Shown one piece after another: positions 36,889-48,400 of a stretch of 64,000 bases of DNA (within the stretch, counting starts at the first letter, position 1; each line of letters begins with the position of its first letter). Below the pieces are notes generated by a model. The model was not told the origin of the DNA. It worked only from the letters and a program-made list of their open reading frames with translations, and did not search any database. The stretch is from positions 21,651,828 through 21,715,827 of the forward strand of contig NC_047065.1 of NCBI RefSeq assembly GCF_902459465.1. The letters run 5' to 3'. Position numbers and translations under genes: made by a program. This DNA is from Asterias rubens. Its lineage: Eukaryota > Echinodermata > Asteroidea > Forcipulatida > Asteriidae.

Positions 36889-39115
36889 CTAGCCCGGAAG
36901 GTCACGTGCATGGTCGTTTGTACCGTTATTAATGACAATGTTAAGGTCAGTTGAAGCTACCTTGTGTTTAGAGCCGATGATCATTGACTTAGTTTTTGTA
37001 GCATTAATTGTCAACCTGTTTTTAGCGGCCCAATCGTAAATATTTACCCTAGCTGTATTGAGGCTACGTTCAATTTCCTCACGGTTGGACGAGCTACATA
37101 TTATTGTCGAGTCGCCTGCGTACATGTGCAACTGACAGTTTTGGGGATCGAATGCATCGCGATATTATATCACGTGTGTAAATTATGAACAAAAGGGGTC
37201 CCAGAATAGAGCCCTTAGGAACCCCGGTTCTGAAAGGGAGGGTCTCAGAGCAGCATTTTTTTATGCAAACTGACTGTTTTCGATCAGTTAAATAGGACGT
37301 AAACCAAATGATAAAAGAGGCAGACAAATTCATAGAATGTAGCTTCTCCAATAAAATATTGTGATCTACTGAATCAAAGGCCTTGCTCAAATCAATAAAA
37401 ACAGTACCAGTGATTTGCCCATGCTCTAATGCAATGAGACAATTATTAATCAATCCATGCAGAGTGGTCTCTGCTGATTGCTGAGGTCTGAAACCTGATT
37501 GGCAAGGGGGATCATATTGTGTTCATCAAGGTATGAGTACAGATCATTGTGCACCGCCCTCTCCATAATCTTGGAGACAATCGGAAGAATGGAAATCGGC
37601 CGATAGTTACCGATGCAACCTTTATCACCACCTTTGTGTATTGGAATTACTGAAGCATGTTTCCAAGCATCAGGGTATTGACCACTTCTGATAGATAAAT
37701 TAATAATGTGACTATACATATGGACGAGCAAGTTTCAAGAGCTTTACGTCTAGGCCTGTAGTTTTTCTGACTGGCATTGAGTCAATCTGTTTTTTTTTAC
37801 AAAAGCTTCAGTGACTTCAGACAATAGAAACTTGCGTTCGTGACGATAGTCAGTAACTGGAGTGGAGAAATCGCCCCCATCAGACATGGCACTATGACTT
37901 TTCTGGGCAGAAACTACTGCTACAAGCCATACGCTCTGCAATGGTTGAGAAGTGTTCATTTAATGCGTTAGCAATGTCAATGGGACCATCCAAAATAATG
38001 TTTACCAATCACCATCTATTACGATAGAGTTGGGAACTGGCTTTTTGTTGTTGGGGGGAATCGCCTTTGTTCGACTCAATTGCAGAAATATAGTAGTTAC
38101 TTTTCTCAGAACGGATTTTGGAAGTCACCATGTTACGCAACTTCTTGTAACTGTCCCAGTCATCTGATGAACAAGACCGTCTCGCCATTTTGTGGATGCG
38201 GTCACGTTCACGCATCAGATGGACAATTTCAGTGCTCAACCAAGGCAGTGAAGCATCACGGACACGTTTTGTTTTTCTTTCAGGAACATGTAAATTGACT
38301 ATGGTCATGAACGTAGAGTGCCATAAAGACCAGGCATCATCGACGTTTTCACAATTAAGAACATGATACCATGGGTCCGCAGAAAGATCATCACCAAATG
38401 TTTCGTGGTTCATGTTCACAAATGATCTAACCTTGATACAATCACCTTTCTGTTTGGGCTTATCCCACTCGTGTATACCATAAATAAGATAATGATCACT
38501 TATAACAATAGGCAACACTCCACTTTCAGTTATTAATTCTGGTTGAGAGGTGAACAGTAGATCAATCGCACTGTTGGTGGTGTGTGTAACCCGCGTGGGT
38601 TCTTGAATGAGTTGTGATAGTTGATAAAGGTTAAAACAAGTCAATAAAGTTAAGAGAAGTATTTACATTTAAAACATCAATATTAAAATCACCAGAAATA
38701 AGCATTTCATCAAGCATATTATTTAAATTGTCAATAAATACCGCCTGGGTCGATGGGGGTCTATATACAGAACAGACAAGTAGGGGCTTTCTTTGCTTGT
38801 TCTTTATCTCAACCCAAATGCATTCAATATCGTCTGTCTCCAAATCGGTACGCCGGGTATAAGATATATTGCTCCGAGTATACAAAGCCACCCCACCGCC
38901 ATGGCGGTTTCTATCGTTTCTGACTATTTCATAGCCTGGAAGGTTTATTTCTTCATCCGAAACTGAACAGTCGCAAAAAGTTTCATTCAAACCAAGGGTG
39001 TCAAAAGGAGCCTTAGTCATGATAATGTTTAGCTGGTCAAATTTGTTCACTAAGCTCCGTATATTCAAATGAGCAATTGAAAAGGCTCTGGAAAGTTTGT
39101 TACACCGTTCGTGAC
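36889..39115 (-). mobile_element. Decayed non-LTR retrotransposon (endonuclease and reverse transcriptase pieces)
   Basis: An apurinic-type endonuclease domain starts near 39105 (AFSIAHLNIRSLVNKFDQLN) and includes GLNETF, GGGVALY, VYRPPS, SGDFNID and SDHYLI motifs. The reverse transcriptase follows, with NYRPISILPIVSKI, VFIDLSKAFDSVDHN, GVPKGSILGPLLF and MYAGDSTII. Several frameshifts break it, for example near 37498 within the NQ-GFRPQQSAETT stretch and near 38010-37960. Motif C is Tyr-Ala-Gly-Asp instead of the catalytic Tyr-Ala-Asp-Asp. The sequence after motif C is missing. The layout matches jockey/CR1/L2-type elements. It is dead by both frame and active site. Confidence 0.85.
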
Positions 39116-39439
39116 AGTTACTTTTGTGTTCTCATTTCGGGGTTGAGCAGTTGTTGAACTGTGGTCAGATACTGCTTCCATTCCAGTTGATGCTGAGGGC
39201 TGTAGCAGCTTTTCAGCACGGTTGCACCCAGTGGGTGGGCGTGGTGTATGGGGTGGGCGTGTGTTTTGGGCGTGCTGACAATCAAGGTGTTCATTTTTTC
39301 AATTTTTTCAATCAAGGTGTTCACTTTTCCCAATTCCACACGGAGGCTGTATGTACACAACTTCATACTTACATACCTATTCACACAACTCGATTTAAGA
39401 TTACTCTTATTTAAAAACAAATAATAATAATAATACAAA

Positions 39440-39672
39440 CCTGTAACCATTTGAACTCAATTGGTCGCCGAAGTTGCAATGGAATAGTGGAAGAAAAAAC
39501 ACCCTTGCCGCACAGGTTGTGTGCTTATAGATGCCTTTTCAGATAAAATATTTTAGCGAGAAATTATTTCTTTCTAAAAAAAACAGAGGGAGCCGTTTCT
39601 CACAATGTTTTATACTATCTACAGCTTTCAATTGCTCGTTACCAAGTAAGTTTTTATGCTTATATAACTATC
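39440..39672 (-). mobile_element. MITE-A fragment
   Basis: Retains AACTCAATTGGTCGCCGAAG, AGGGAGCCGTTTCTCACAAT and ACCAAGTAAGTTTTTATGCT. Both ends are lost. Confidence 0.7.
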
Positions 39673-39781
39673 CAGTTTCCGTGACAGATATTTGGAGTTT
39701 CTGTCTAGGTTAGACCTCAACAAATCTCCAAGCCCAGATGGCTGCCCCCCCCCCACTCGAGAACTTTGAATTCTGACAGTT

Positions 39782-39992
39782 TGAAAAATGATGGTGGACG
39801 GAAAATTATCAGTAGTAATTTTCATAGAGAGTCGAGTTGATCCAGCCGAAGATTGCTCGAGTTTGGAGTTCCACGGTTCGATATCCAGGGCTGTGATGTT
39901 CAATTCATTTTAAACTCCGTAAAATAATAAAATTAATGACGGTGGACGGAAATTTATCAGTAGGAATTTTTCTCTGGGTCGAGTTTATCCAG
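39782..39992 (+). repeat. Two direct copies of a segment of about 65 bp
   Basis: GATGGTGGACGGAAAATTATC and GACGGTGGACGGAAATTTATC each lead to TCAGTAG-AATTTT and GTCGAGTT-ATCCAGC, about 155 bp apart. Confidence 0.75.
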
Positions 39993-40279
39993 CGAAATTG
40001 TTTTGACTTAAAGGCACCTAGAAATGTATATTTTTTTCTTTAAACATTAGGGTATATTTTCCTGAACAATAAAATAATTTGTTGAGTAATATTGTTTTCG
40101 ACGATTTATATGTTTAACAAATTAAATAAAGATGTGTGGGGGTGACTCCGCCTACCCCTTTTGTGACGTCAATCGAGGAAGACTTTGCCTCGATCGAACA
40201 TACGAACGTGCAAGTACATTCAAGTCCTGGACGTGAGTTTGTACGTTTGAAAAAGTTTTTTTCTTGCATTTTCCCGGCA

Positions 40280-40458
40280 ATGTCAACCAGGTGTATTGCT
40301 GCTGAATGCAGCAAAACACCTAAAGATGGTGTCAGTTTACCAAGTTGTCCGGTCCGACGTCTTTTCCAGCGCTGTGCGGCAAACACTTCGAGCCGTCGTG
40401 CTTCGAGAATCCGAAATACACTACACATTTTGACATGAAGAGAAAAGTTCTTTTCTAA
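40280..40458 (+). pseudogene. Broken THAP zinc-finger domain
   Basis: An ATG opens MSTRCIAAECSKTPKDGVSL, the first half of a C2CH THAP DNA-binding domain (C-x4-C then VSL). After a shift of frame within 40345-40366, ALCGKHFEPSCFENPKY appears, the usual second half, and runs to a TAA at 40458. The middle, with the conserved tryptophan, is missing or shortened. THAP domains occur in cellular factors and in P-element-type transposases. A 16-bp inverted pair, GTGACGTCAATCGAGG at 40163-40178 and its complement at 40476-40491, brackets the fragment, which favours a transposon relic. Confidence 0.65.
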
Positions 40459-40821
40459 AACATGACGCCATCGCGCCTCGATTGACGTCACGAACAGCGC
40501 CATCTCGGGTCGGGCTTTTTTCCAATTTGTAAATAACATGGAAACTAATTTATGTAAACCTTAATTGTTCAAAATCTATGCTGGTCCCAGGAGGGTGGTG
40601 GCAAAATCGACTTTTAAAGGGGTGGGGATCCTCATCCCTCAAATTAAACAAGTTTTCAGAGTGTTTTAAATGAGGTACCGGAAATTAATAGGAACTTGGC
40701 GATTGATGACCTAGACAAATAATGGGCAACAACTTTAATTGCACTTCCGTTGCGATTACAAGAATTTATTTTTCTTCATCATGCACTGGACTAAACACTC
40801 ATGTCAAGTTTCAGATTTTGC

Positions 40822-41161
40822 CTTAAAGGCAGTGGACACTATTAGTAATCACTCAAAACAAATATTAGCATAAAACCTTTCTTGAATACTAGTAATGGGG
40901 AGAGGTTGATAGAATAGAACATCGTGAGAAGCGGCTCCCTCTGAAGTAATGTAGTTTATTAGAAAGAAGTAATTTCCACGAATTTGGTTTCGAGACCTCA
41001 GATTTAGAATTTGAGGTTTTCGAAATCAATCGTGTGACAAGGGTATTTTTTCTTTCATAGTTATCTCGCAATTGAGCTCAAAAGTTCCACAGGTTTGTTA
41101 TTTTATGCACTATGTTGAAATACACCAAGTGAGAAGACTAGTCGTGCCCGATGTCTTTAAA
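40822..41161 (+). mobile_element. MITE-A copy
   Basis: Left end CCTTAAAGGCAGTGGACACT is intact. The right side is shortened. Confidence 0.82.
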
Positions 41162-41669
41162 CTTTGGGAAAATGCGAGAGAGTGTGGGAGAGAGAGGGGC
41201 CACCATGTGCATCCCCGAAAAAATTTTTTTTAGCAAGTTTGATGATCACACTATCATTTTTAGATTTTGAAATTTCGCAAATTTTCTGCTTGTGTTGCTT
41301 ATAATGTTTCTGGTTCAAGGATTTGGGTACTTTTTCAAAATGTCCATAGATTTACATTAAACTCACAGGGTTTAGAGATACTGCTAGTGGAAAGCTTCAA
41401 TGTAATGAAAATACGTTTGTAAATGCTTAAAATAATGTTGGTCTCATGAGACGAAAATTATTTTCATGAAATTGTTTAATATAACAAACGCGAAGTTGTG
41501 CAGCTTTGAACGTCATGTTTTACTTACCCCTCTCTCAATCACCCCCCTCCCCCTCTCGTCTCTCTTTGTTGTTTAGTTGAAATTTTACCGGGGAAGTGCC
41601 CCTCCATCTTGACCCAACATGCATGCATCATCAACGAAGCTTTTAATAATAAAGTACGCTTTTGGTTTT

Positions 41670-43180
41670 ACTGGGTGTATCTCAACATATAAAACACGTA
41701 ACAAACCTGTGGAATTGTTAGCTCAATTTGTCGTCGAAGTGGCGAGATAACAATGGAAGAAAAAACACCTTGGGCCGATTTCACAAAGAGTTAGGACTAT
41801 TTATATAACACCCAAGCAGATCCTTGCCATTTGATTGGAGGATTGTCCGTCACGTGATAGCAAATAAAAGTACCATTGCACGCTGAATCACTCGCCGTGC
41901 TGTTTCGTTCCATCCGAAAAGTACCATTGCACGCTGGCACGCTGCCAGCGTGCAATGGTACTTTTCGGATGGAACGAAAAAGCTGAGTAAAAACATCACT
42001 GCGTGCGCGTGTCTTTGGTAACGCAGCAGGTGTTACTGCAAGAAGGCAAAGTAAAATTACTAGCATTCGGCTTCTACAGTTGAAATTGTTTGTTTTGAAA
42101 GTTGTTTCTTTCAATCAAAATGACAAAGTTCTACTTGGATGTTATATAAAACAAATAATGAATGTTTTTCATTCGTGCAATGGTGCGAATATGTTCATTC
42201 GTTGAAAGCTGGAATGTTCCATTCAACTCGGCTCCGCCTCGTTGAATAGAACATTCCATCTTTCAACTCATGAACATATTATTCGCACCATTGCACTCAT
42301 AAACATTCATTATGTGTATAATAGTCCATATTATATAACACCCAAGCAGATCCTTGCCGTTTGATTGGAGGATTGTCCGTCACGTGATAGCAAATAAAAG
42401 TACCATTGCACGCTGAGTCACTCACCGTGCTTTTTCGTTCCATCCGAAAAGTACCATTGCACGCTGGCACGCTGCCAGCGTGCAATGGTACTTTTCGGAT
42501 GGAACGAAAAAGCTGAGTAAAACATCACTGCGTGCGCGTGTCTTTGGTAACGCAGCAGGTGTTATTGCAAGAAGGCATAGTAAAATTCGGCTTCTACAGT
42601 TGAAATTGTTTGTTTTGAAAGTTGTTTCTTTCAATCAAAATTACAAAGTTCTACTTGGATGTTATATAAAACAAATAATGAATGTTTTTCATTCGTGCAA
42701 TGGTGCGAATATGTTCATTCGTTGAAAGCTGGAATGTTCCATTCAACTCGGCTCCGCCTCGTTGAATAGAACATTCCATCTTTCAACTCATGAACATATT
42801 CGCACCATTGCACTCATAAACATTCATTATGTGTATAATATCTCTATGGACTAGTATTATCTCGAGTTAGGGCCAGTTACTCGTCCTAACTTAGGACTAT
42901 CCATGCAATTTGTATATCTCCTATAGGACTAGTCCTAAGTTAGGACTAGTCCTAACTCTTTGTGAAATCGATCCCTTGTCACACGAAGTTATGTGCTTTC
43001 AGATGCTTGACTTATAGAGACCTCAAAGTTAAATTTTGAGGTCTTGAAATCAAATTCATTATATTAGTGAATAATTACCTCTTTCTCGAATACTACGTCA
43101 CTTCAGAGGTAGCCGTGTCTCACAATGTTTTAACCTATCAACCTCTCTCCATTGATAAGTAAGTTTCTATGCTAACAGAG
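41670..43180 (-). mobile_element. MITE-A copy split by a 1.2-kb insertion
   Basis: Part 1 (41670-41771) ends AAAAAACACCTT. Part 2 resumes near 42975 with TTGTCACACGAAGTTATGTG and runs through CACAATGTTTTAACC. The insert has its own inverted ends. Confidence 0.75.
41772..42974. mobile_element. Inverted-repeat element with an internal tandem duplication
   Basis: Its ends are GGGCCGATTTCACAAAGAG then TTAGGACTA and the inverse TAGTCCTAACTCTTTGTG then AAATCGATCC, the same end type as the small palindromic element at 3845-4013. Inside are two copies of a unit of about 520 bp (from TATATAACACCCAAGCAGAT at 41793 and again at about 42332), each with a strong hairpin around CGCTGGCACGCTGCCAGCG and a second long inverted pair around GCAATGGTGCGAATATG. 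There is no coding function. Confidence 0.7.
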
Positions 43181-43287
43181 TACCAACAAATAATCAAATA
43201 TATATAATTTGGTAACAGAGTACCAAAAAAGGTAATCAAAAATGGTGTCTTAAAATGATTATGTAAAAGACTATCCCGCCTAAGGAC

Positions 43288-43312
43288 GAAGGATGATGAT
43301 GATGATGATGAT
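43288..43312 (+). repeat. (GAT)n microsatellite
   Basis: Eight GAT units in a row. Confidence 0.9.
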
Positions 43313-43468
43313 GTAAAAGTTAATATGATCATACATGTAAATGGTGATGTAAAGTTAATGATTATATAAGAGTTAAAAATGATTTAGTAAAAGTGATACG
43401 CATGATTAATATACCGGTGCGACACCAACGGGTCGTGCACGGTGCGGATTCGCTTCAAAGCCTTGGTC

Positions 43469-43521
43469 TCACTCAGTATTGATGTGGATGGTCAAGTAAT
43501 CCGCCATGGCCAACGCTCCAG
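43469..43521 (-). CDS. Exon 5 (terminal) of the SOMP5-like protein
   Basis: A short exon of 53 nt: acceptor GTTTCCAG, then AGALAMADYLTIHINTE and a TGA stop (the first alanine codon is split across the junction). It completes the NWN-G-A-AD-L-I ending typical of this family as I recall it. The same sequence, with a 19-nt deletion, recurs at 50571-50604. Confidence 0.65.
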
Positions 43522-46500
43522 CTGGAAACAATAACAAGAAAATAAAATGAAAGGCTCGGGAAAAAAGCAATTGTGCTGATAAAGTGTTTTTAATACAAAG
43601 CGTGTTTTTCATTACCACACGTTTTTGTTTTGCAAATGGATTTGACAATAATGTTGTTGTTTCAGTGTCAACTACTCAAACTAGTTAAGTTCCACAGACT
43701 TCCGTCCCAACCTGGCCAGTGGCTACACACTAATCATTATTTATTTTTTAGTGAAACAAGAAATCATTGTTTGTTCCCGATGCGTGCTGTCTGCTCGTAG
43801 ACACGCTATAACGATTAATGGGAGATTTTGGAACGCTAGGTGGCAGCAGATGCGTGTATTATGCCGGTTGCTTATACACATGGATTATGTAGACCGCCCA
43901 TCTTTTTTTGAAACGTCACAGCCCGAGTTTTTGCCAACCCAGGTTGGAAAACTATGGAAAGCCATGAATGCAAATCAAAAACAGATCGCTACTGTTTGTT
44001 ACAATATACAAAAATATTCAAACATTGTGTTCATTTTGCTGAAAACAAAACAACTACTTATGGGAGGTATTTTATTTAGTAGCAGGTTTACAGAAAATGT
44101 TGAATTTGGTTAAAACATAATATGTTAAAACGATTGGGTGTTTTACTAACATGCGGCCGGCCGTCAATGCCAACCAAGGCAAAACAAAAGAAAGGTTTAT
44201 TATACTGACGAGACTGTCCCCATAGTAAACATGTATATAAACAGAGCACCAGTCTACTTAAAAAAGTGCGCGTATAGATTTGACAGTTGCAACGGCTGGA
44301 AAAGCGGATATGCTTTTAAAATAATGTATAGATTCTTAACACTAAATTACGTAAACGTTGAGCCGGTGTAACCCTTTAAGACATTAGTTATTATAGTTAT
44401 ACCGTTTGATGTACCGACATTCCAGTTGATATATCCTTGTGTGCTGTACAGTAAGACCGGATAACTTCTGAAGGATTGTTCCCATTTGCAAACGCCATCT
44501 GAATCTAGCACCACCATCCAGCCAAAGTCCAAAGGGCAGCCGTTATAGATCTTATTGATGAAGAACCGTCGACGAGACGATCCACTAAAGTTTGCGTGAC
44601 AAGAGAAACGAGAAAGGAATTATGATACCAACAGTAGCTTATTTATATATACCCACAATATTCTTTAAAGGCAGTGGACACTATTGGTAATTACTCAAAA
44701 TAGTTATCATCATAAAACCTTTCTTGATTAGGAGTAATGGGGAGAGGTTGATAGTACAAAACATTGTGAGAAACAGCTCCCTCTGAAGTGACGTAGATTT
44801 CGAGAAAGAAGTAGTTTTCCCACGAAATTGAGTTCTCGAAATCAAGCATCAGAAAGCACACAACTTTGTGTGACAATGGTGTTTTTTCTTTCATTACTAT
44901 CTCGCAACTTCGATGACCGATTGAGCTGAAATTTTCACAGGTTTGTTATTTTATGTATAAAATGTTGAGATACACCAACTGTGAAGACTAGTCTTTGACA
45001 ATTACAAATAGTGTCCATTGTCTTTAAAAGTATAATTCAAGCAGACGTATATTTTGTTTAGCAAAGAATGAGTCAGCTTTAGCTATATCAGCCCATGTCT
45101 CAGCCTGAACATCTGACGTCAAACTTCGAGGCTCGTGAATAACGCCAGTAAAAGCATGGAGGAAGGAAGAGAAGGAGCTCGAACGAAGGGACTTCAAAAG
45201 TCGAACCCGTGGTACCGCGGTCGTTTAACGACACCTCGTAATCACCCACATACCTTACACAGACAATGACCGACCTGGCGTATGTGAGTTTGCGCGTGCG
45301 CACTGGTTCTTCACTCAACTATTGTGTCGTATGTCGTATGGATATAATACAGAAAAAAAAACAACTTTTTTGAGACCTGTTAAAAATTGTGTACATACAC
45401 TTGTGCTCACCAAATCGAAAAACACATTTGAATACCAACCACCCTCGTGTGCTAATACCCACATTTTGAACCACCGCTAGTGACCGGAAAGTCATAAATG
45501 CTAAAGACAATGCTACAGAGAGGAGGCAAACAGATCCAGCAGCTTTTCTTGCCGTAAAACTTTTTATTGAAGAAACAGAAATGCATAGTATATCCCGTCC
45601 TACTCTTTGTGTAACTTCACTCCATAACTCGTCATCTCATCTTTCTTATTTTGTTATAAACTATTATTAGCATACTCTTTCTGGTTACTTTTCGAATGTT
45701 TCAGAACATTATTTCTCCGTCTTTTATTCAGTGTTTAAATTTTCAAGCGTTTGTTTCAGTCACAGTTCAAATTTGACTGAAACGAACGCTTGTGTGTATG
45801 CGTTCTTGTTATGGAGTTTAAAATAAAACAATGTATGCGACGTGCCGAGCTGACCACCATCATGTGTACGTACCTACTGGCCAAAATATTATCCCCAAAG
45901 ATAGAGAAGTAATTCGTAGTGGCCGTTGTTGTCAGGTCACTCCATGGAGAGGTTACAAGGCGCTCCTTGGCGAACCAGCTCGTAATGTCCGAGTCCACTC
46001 CATTGAATACCAATTTAACTTTGACCCCAGTCTGGTCGTACAAGGACAACTTGACCTGGGCAGAGATTCAAGTTAAACAGGATTGTATCATCGAAAGACA
46101 AAAAACCAAAAACATGTTGCGTAAATCGCACTGATCCACGCACACTTCTAACAAACAGGCTCAAACGATTATAAGCCCATTAGGAAATGCATTGAGCTAG
46201 TTATTGTCATATGAACATTCGTCCTGCACTACGAAAAGGTCGTTAGATACCCCCAGGGGAATCCGCCTGGTCCTCTCAAAATTCGAAACCTCAGCTGAGG
46301 TATCGAATTTTAAGCAGCCGAAAGCACACAACTTGTGATGCAAGGGTGTTTTTTCTTCCATTATTCTCTTGCAACTTCGACGACAAATTGAGTTTAAATA
46401 TTAATACAGGTTTGTAATTTTATGCATTATGTTGAGAAACACCAAGTGAGAAGACAGGTCTTTGACAATTACCAAAGGTGTCCAGCTTACGTCGCTGCAT

Positions 46501-47907
46501 GTTTATAAATAAACTCATAACTGTATCAAATGAAATCACTGTTTCTGAAAAGCAAGTACATGTCTGTTTTCGGATAAAGACAGGGGACCAGTCTATTCCC
46601 TCACCTGCTTGATGTTCAACTGTCCACTGTTCCAAGAATTGTACAATATGTTGTTCCGATAGTTCCCGCTGTTCTCTGAGCCGCTATCCCAGATTGTGTC
46701 AGTCCACAGGTCATACATATTAAATCCCGTCCCAGCAGCCCCTTTGAAGACCAACTGCCATCCACACTCTGAGTAGAAAAGGTGATGTTATTAAAAACAA
46801 TCATAAATTAACGAACAAAAAAGGCTTTTTGTTATTTAAAAAATAAATAATAATCCCGCATTCCGCAAAAGGTCGATTTGGGTGTTGTTGTTGGTTGCTG
46901 GTCACGGTAAAGCTTCAATCTGTACCCCTACTACTGGGGTCCATGGGTTTTGTACACCCTCGGTGGCAAATGGCACCCTCGGCTTCGCCTCGGGTGCCAT
47001 TTTCTTTCTCGGGTGTACAAAACGACATGAATCCCGTCACAGCGTGCAACAATTGTATAATGTATCATGGCTGAAGATGCGCGCTACGCGTAATGCACAG
47101 CGCGCCGGGTAACATGGAAAGTGCAGCTTATAAATGCTATGTCAGACTTTTGGCCCCAAACACTAAAAATAGATTTTTTTGAGTGAATGGTATTTCAAAG
47201 AAATGGTATCACTCGCTCTAACGAAACAAAATTTAACTTTTACTTTTAATGGTCAGGAACCATGACCAAAATTTAAAACGTTTTTTATAAAACACATAAG
47301 AATTGGTCACGTGATATATTGTCGGGATCCCGACAAAAAACAATTTTGAGAACTTTAATAGTAGCACTGCTACTAATAATTGGCGGACTTTTTCGAGCAA
47401 TGGCTCAAATGAAAGCTTGTAACTTTCTCGATCCCCATCAAAATACCTATTGAATTTTAAATCACAAATTGGGTCAAATCGGCAAGAAATCTGACATAAC
47501 ATCTTTAAGTGAATACCATCCCTTTGAAATGGTATCAGCCGTATAGATTAGAGCCTTTAAAACAAATACGACTGCTGGAAACTTTTACATAGTTTCCTCA
47601 ATGGTAAGTGTGTTAATTTACCTTTCGGCACTCCAACTATGGAAGTAACTGCTGATTGTAGCTTTTCTAGCTGTTCTTTTATGTTCTGCAGCTCGGAGGA
47701 AACCGATTTGTGGTTGCTATCGACAGCAACCTGCAACTCATTCACTTGAGCGGAGGGTCCGCAAACTGGCGGGCTGATGGTAATGTGGGGCTGGCACCCA
47801 CATTGTTCAGTCTCGTCAATGATAAGCTCAGCTTGGTACACCTTCACAGTCATAGCAAACATGGCTATGAAGACCAAGAGGGTCATTTTAACACAACATG
47901 AATCCAT
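43469..47907 (-). CDS. Secreted coiled-coil protein with SOMP5-like C-terminal region, whole gene (5 exons)
   Basis: Exons in transcript order are 47907-47622, 46768-46605, 46055-45874, 44584-44415 and 43521-43469. They total 855 nt, one open frame of 284 residues, and all phases match at each junction. The product has a signal peptide (about 1-26), a coiled coil (about 50-93) and a globular part carrying motifs recalled from animal proteins named 'uncharacterized skeletal organic matrix protein 5-like' (corals, echinoderms). Key motifs are CGWQLVFKG, YDLW, LVFNGVDSD, SPWSDLT, NYFSIFGD, RRRFFINK, GW-VVLD and ILYS-like LLYS. The biochemical function of this family is unknown; an extracellular matrix or lectin-like role is inference. 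Introns carry MITE copies at 44664-45028, 46270-46490 and 47128-47510. A decayed copy lies at 50571-53860. Confidence 0.8.
44415..44584 (-). CDS. Exon 4 of the SOMP5-like protein
   Basis: A 170-nt exon with acceptor AACTTTAG. It reads GSSRRRFFINKIYNGCPLDF, GWMVVLDSDGVCKWEQSFRS, YPVLLYSTQGYINWNV. The donor GTACAT is weak. Reading through it would give a different tail ending at a stop at 44347. The spliced form is preferred because exon 5 has matching phase and because the decayed copy has a donor at the same place. The two cysteines in NGCPL and GVCKW probably pair. Confidence 0.72.
44664..45028 (+). mobile_element. MITE-A copy in intron 3 of the SOMP5-like gene
   Basis: Near full length, with CTTTAAAGGCAGTGGACACT at the left end and a short deletion in the central palindrome. 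Confidence 0.85.
45874..46055 (-). CDS. Exon 3 of the SOMP5-like protein
   Basis: A 182-nt exon with acceptor CTCTGCCCAG, phase 0 in and phase 2 out (donor GTACGT). It reads VKLSLYDQTGVKVKLVFNGV, DSDITSWFAKERLVTSPWSD, LTTTATTNYFSIFGDNILAS. The pairing of a VKLSLYD strand with LVFNG, WF and SPW-DL is conserved in the family. The decayed copy keeps the end of this exon at 53811-53860. Confidence 0.8.
46270..46490 (+). mobile_element. MITE-A fragment in intron 2 of the SOMP5-like gene
   Basis: Starts at the central palindrome (GAAACCTCAGCTGAGGT) and ends CAAAGGTGTCCAG. Confidence 0.7.
46605..46768 (-). CDS. Exon 2 of the SOMP5-like protein
   Basis: A 164-nt exon with acceptor TTTTCTACTCAG. It reads ECGWQLVFKGAAGTGFNMYD, LWTDTIWDSGSENSGNYRNN, ILYNSWNSGQLNIKQ and ends in phase 0 at GTGAGG. 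The pattern CGW-LVFKG-AG-G plus YDLW is the family's opening signature as I remember it. Confidence 0.8.
46950..47030. repeat. Inverted repeat in intron 1 of the SOMP5-like gene
   Basis: TTTTGTACACCCTCGG and its inverse CTCGGGTGTACAAAA flank GGCACCCTCGGCTTCGCC. Confidence 0.7.
47128..47510 (+). mobile_element. MITE-C copy 2, in intron 1 of the SOMP5-like gene
   Basis: Contains GCTATGTCAGACTTTTGGCC at the left and CTGACATAACATCTTTAA at the right. Confidence 0.85.
47622..47907 (-). CDS. Exon 1: signal peptide and coiled coil of the SOMP5-like protein
   Basis: The exon opens MDSCCVKMTLLVFIAMFAMT, a hydrophobic secretion signal. A second in-frame Met at residue 8 could also start. A Cys-Gly-Cys linker and a Pro-rich stretch follow, then heptads in VNELQVAVDSNHKSVSSELQ and NIKEQLEKLQSAVTSIV that predict a coiled coil, so the protein is probably oligomeric. 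It ends in phase 1 at GTAAAT. The coiled coil sits immediately before the SOMP5-like part, like the collar of an oligomeric lectin. Confidence 0.75.
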
Positions 47908-48369
47908 TTTCCGGCAAACTTATAGAAGCAATAATGTTAGTGTGTGTACAGTTCTGTACTTTCAGACGACAAGGTATAACGGCTGAGCTTCACAGACACA
48001 GTGGCGATGGCAAACACAAGTTTGGCTAGTTGTTTCATTTGCTGGTAGTGCAGCACATGCGCACGGTGAATCCATGACGTCTGGAAAGACGTCAAGGGAG
48101 AAGAAAACACGTGGAAAAGGTAGCCTTTGATGACCTTTAATCGAAGTGGGGTTTGGTATTTTTTTTCTCTTTTAAATTTGCATACAAAGCAAAATGCTGG
48201 GAAAACCATTACACATAATGTTATAATTATGTTTTTGGATTTGCATACAAAGCAAAATACTGAGTAAAATTTCATCAACGGGTCATCAAAGAAATCTGTC
48301 ATGACATTTATTACTTAATATTTATCCCACTGTTCGCAATGGTCCATTTCGTTATCATCATGATAAAGA

Positions 48370-48400
48370 CCCCCCCCCCCCGCCCCCCCCCCCCCCCCCC
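48370..48400 (+). repeat. Poly-C tract
   Basis: Thirty-one bases of C with one interrupting G. Another C tract lies at 50361-50376. Length is likely to vary or be misread. Confidence 0.9.

Noticed and set aside
44347..44414. Tail GTSNGITIITNVLKGYTGSTFT as the true end of the SOMP5-like protein
   Set aside because: It would require reading through a donor that is in phase with a family-like terminal exon, and the decayed copy shows the same exon structure. It is kept only as an alternative.
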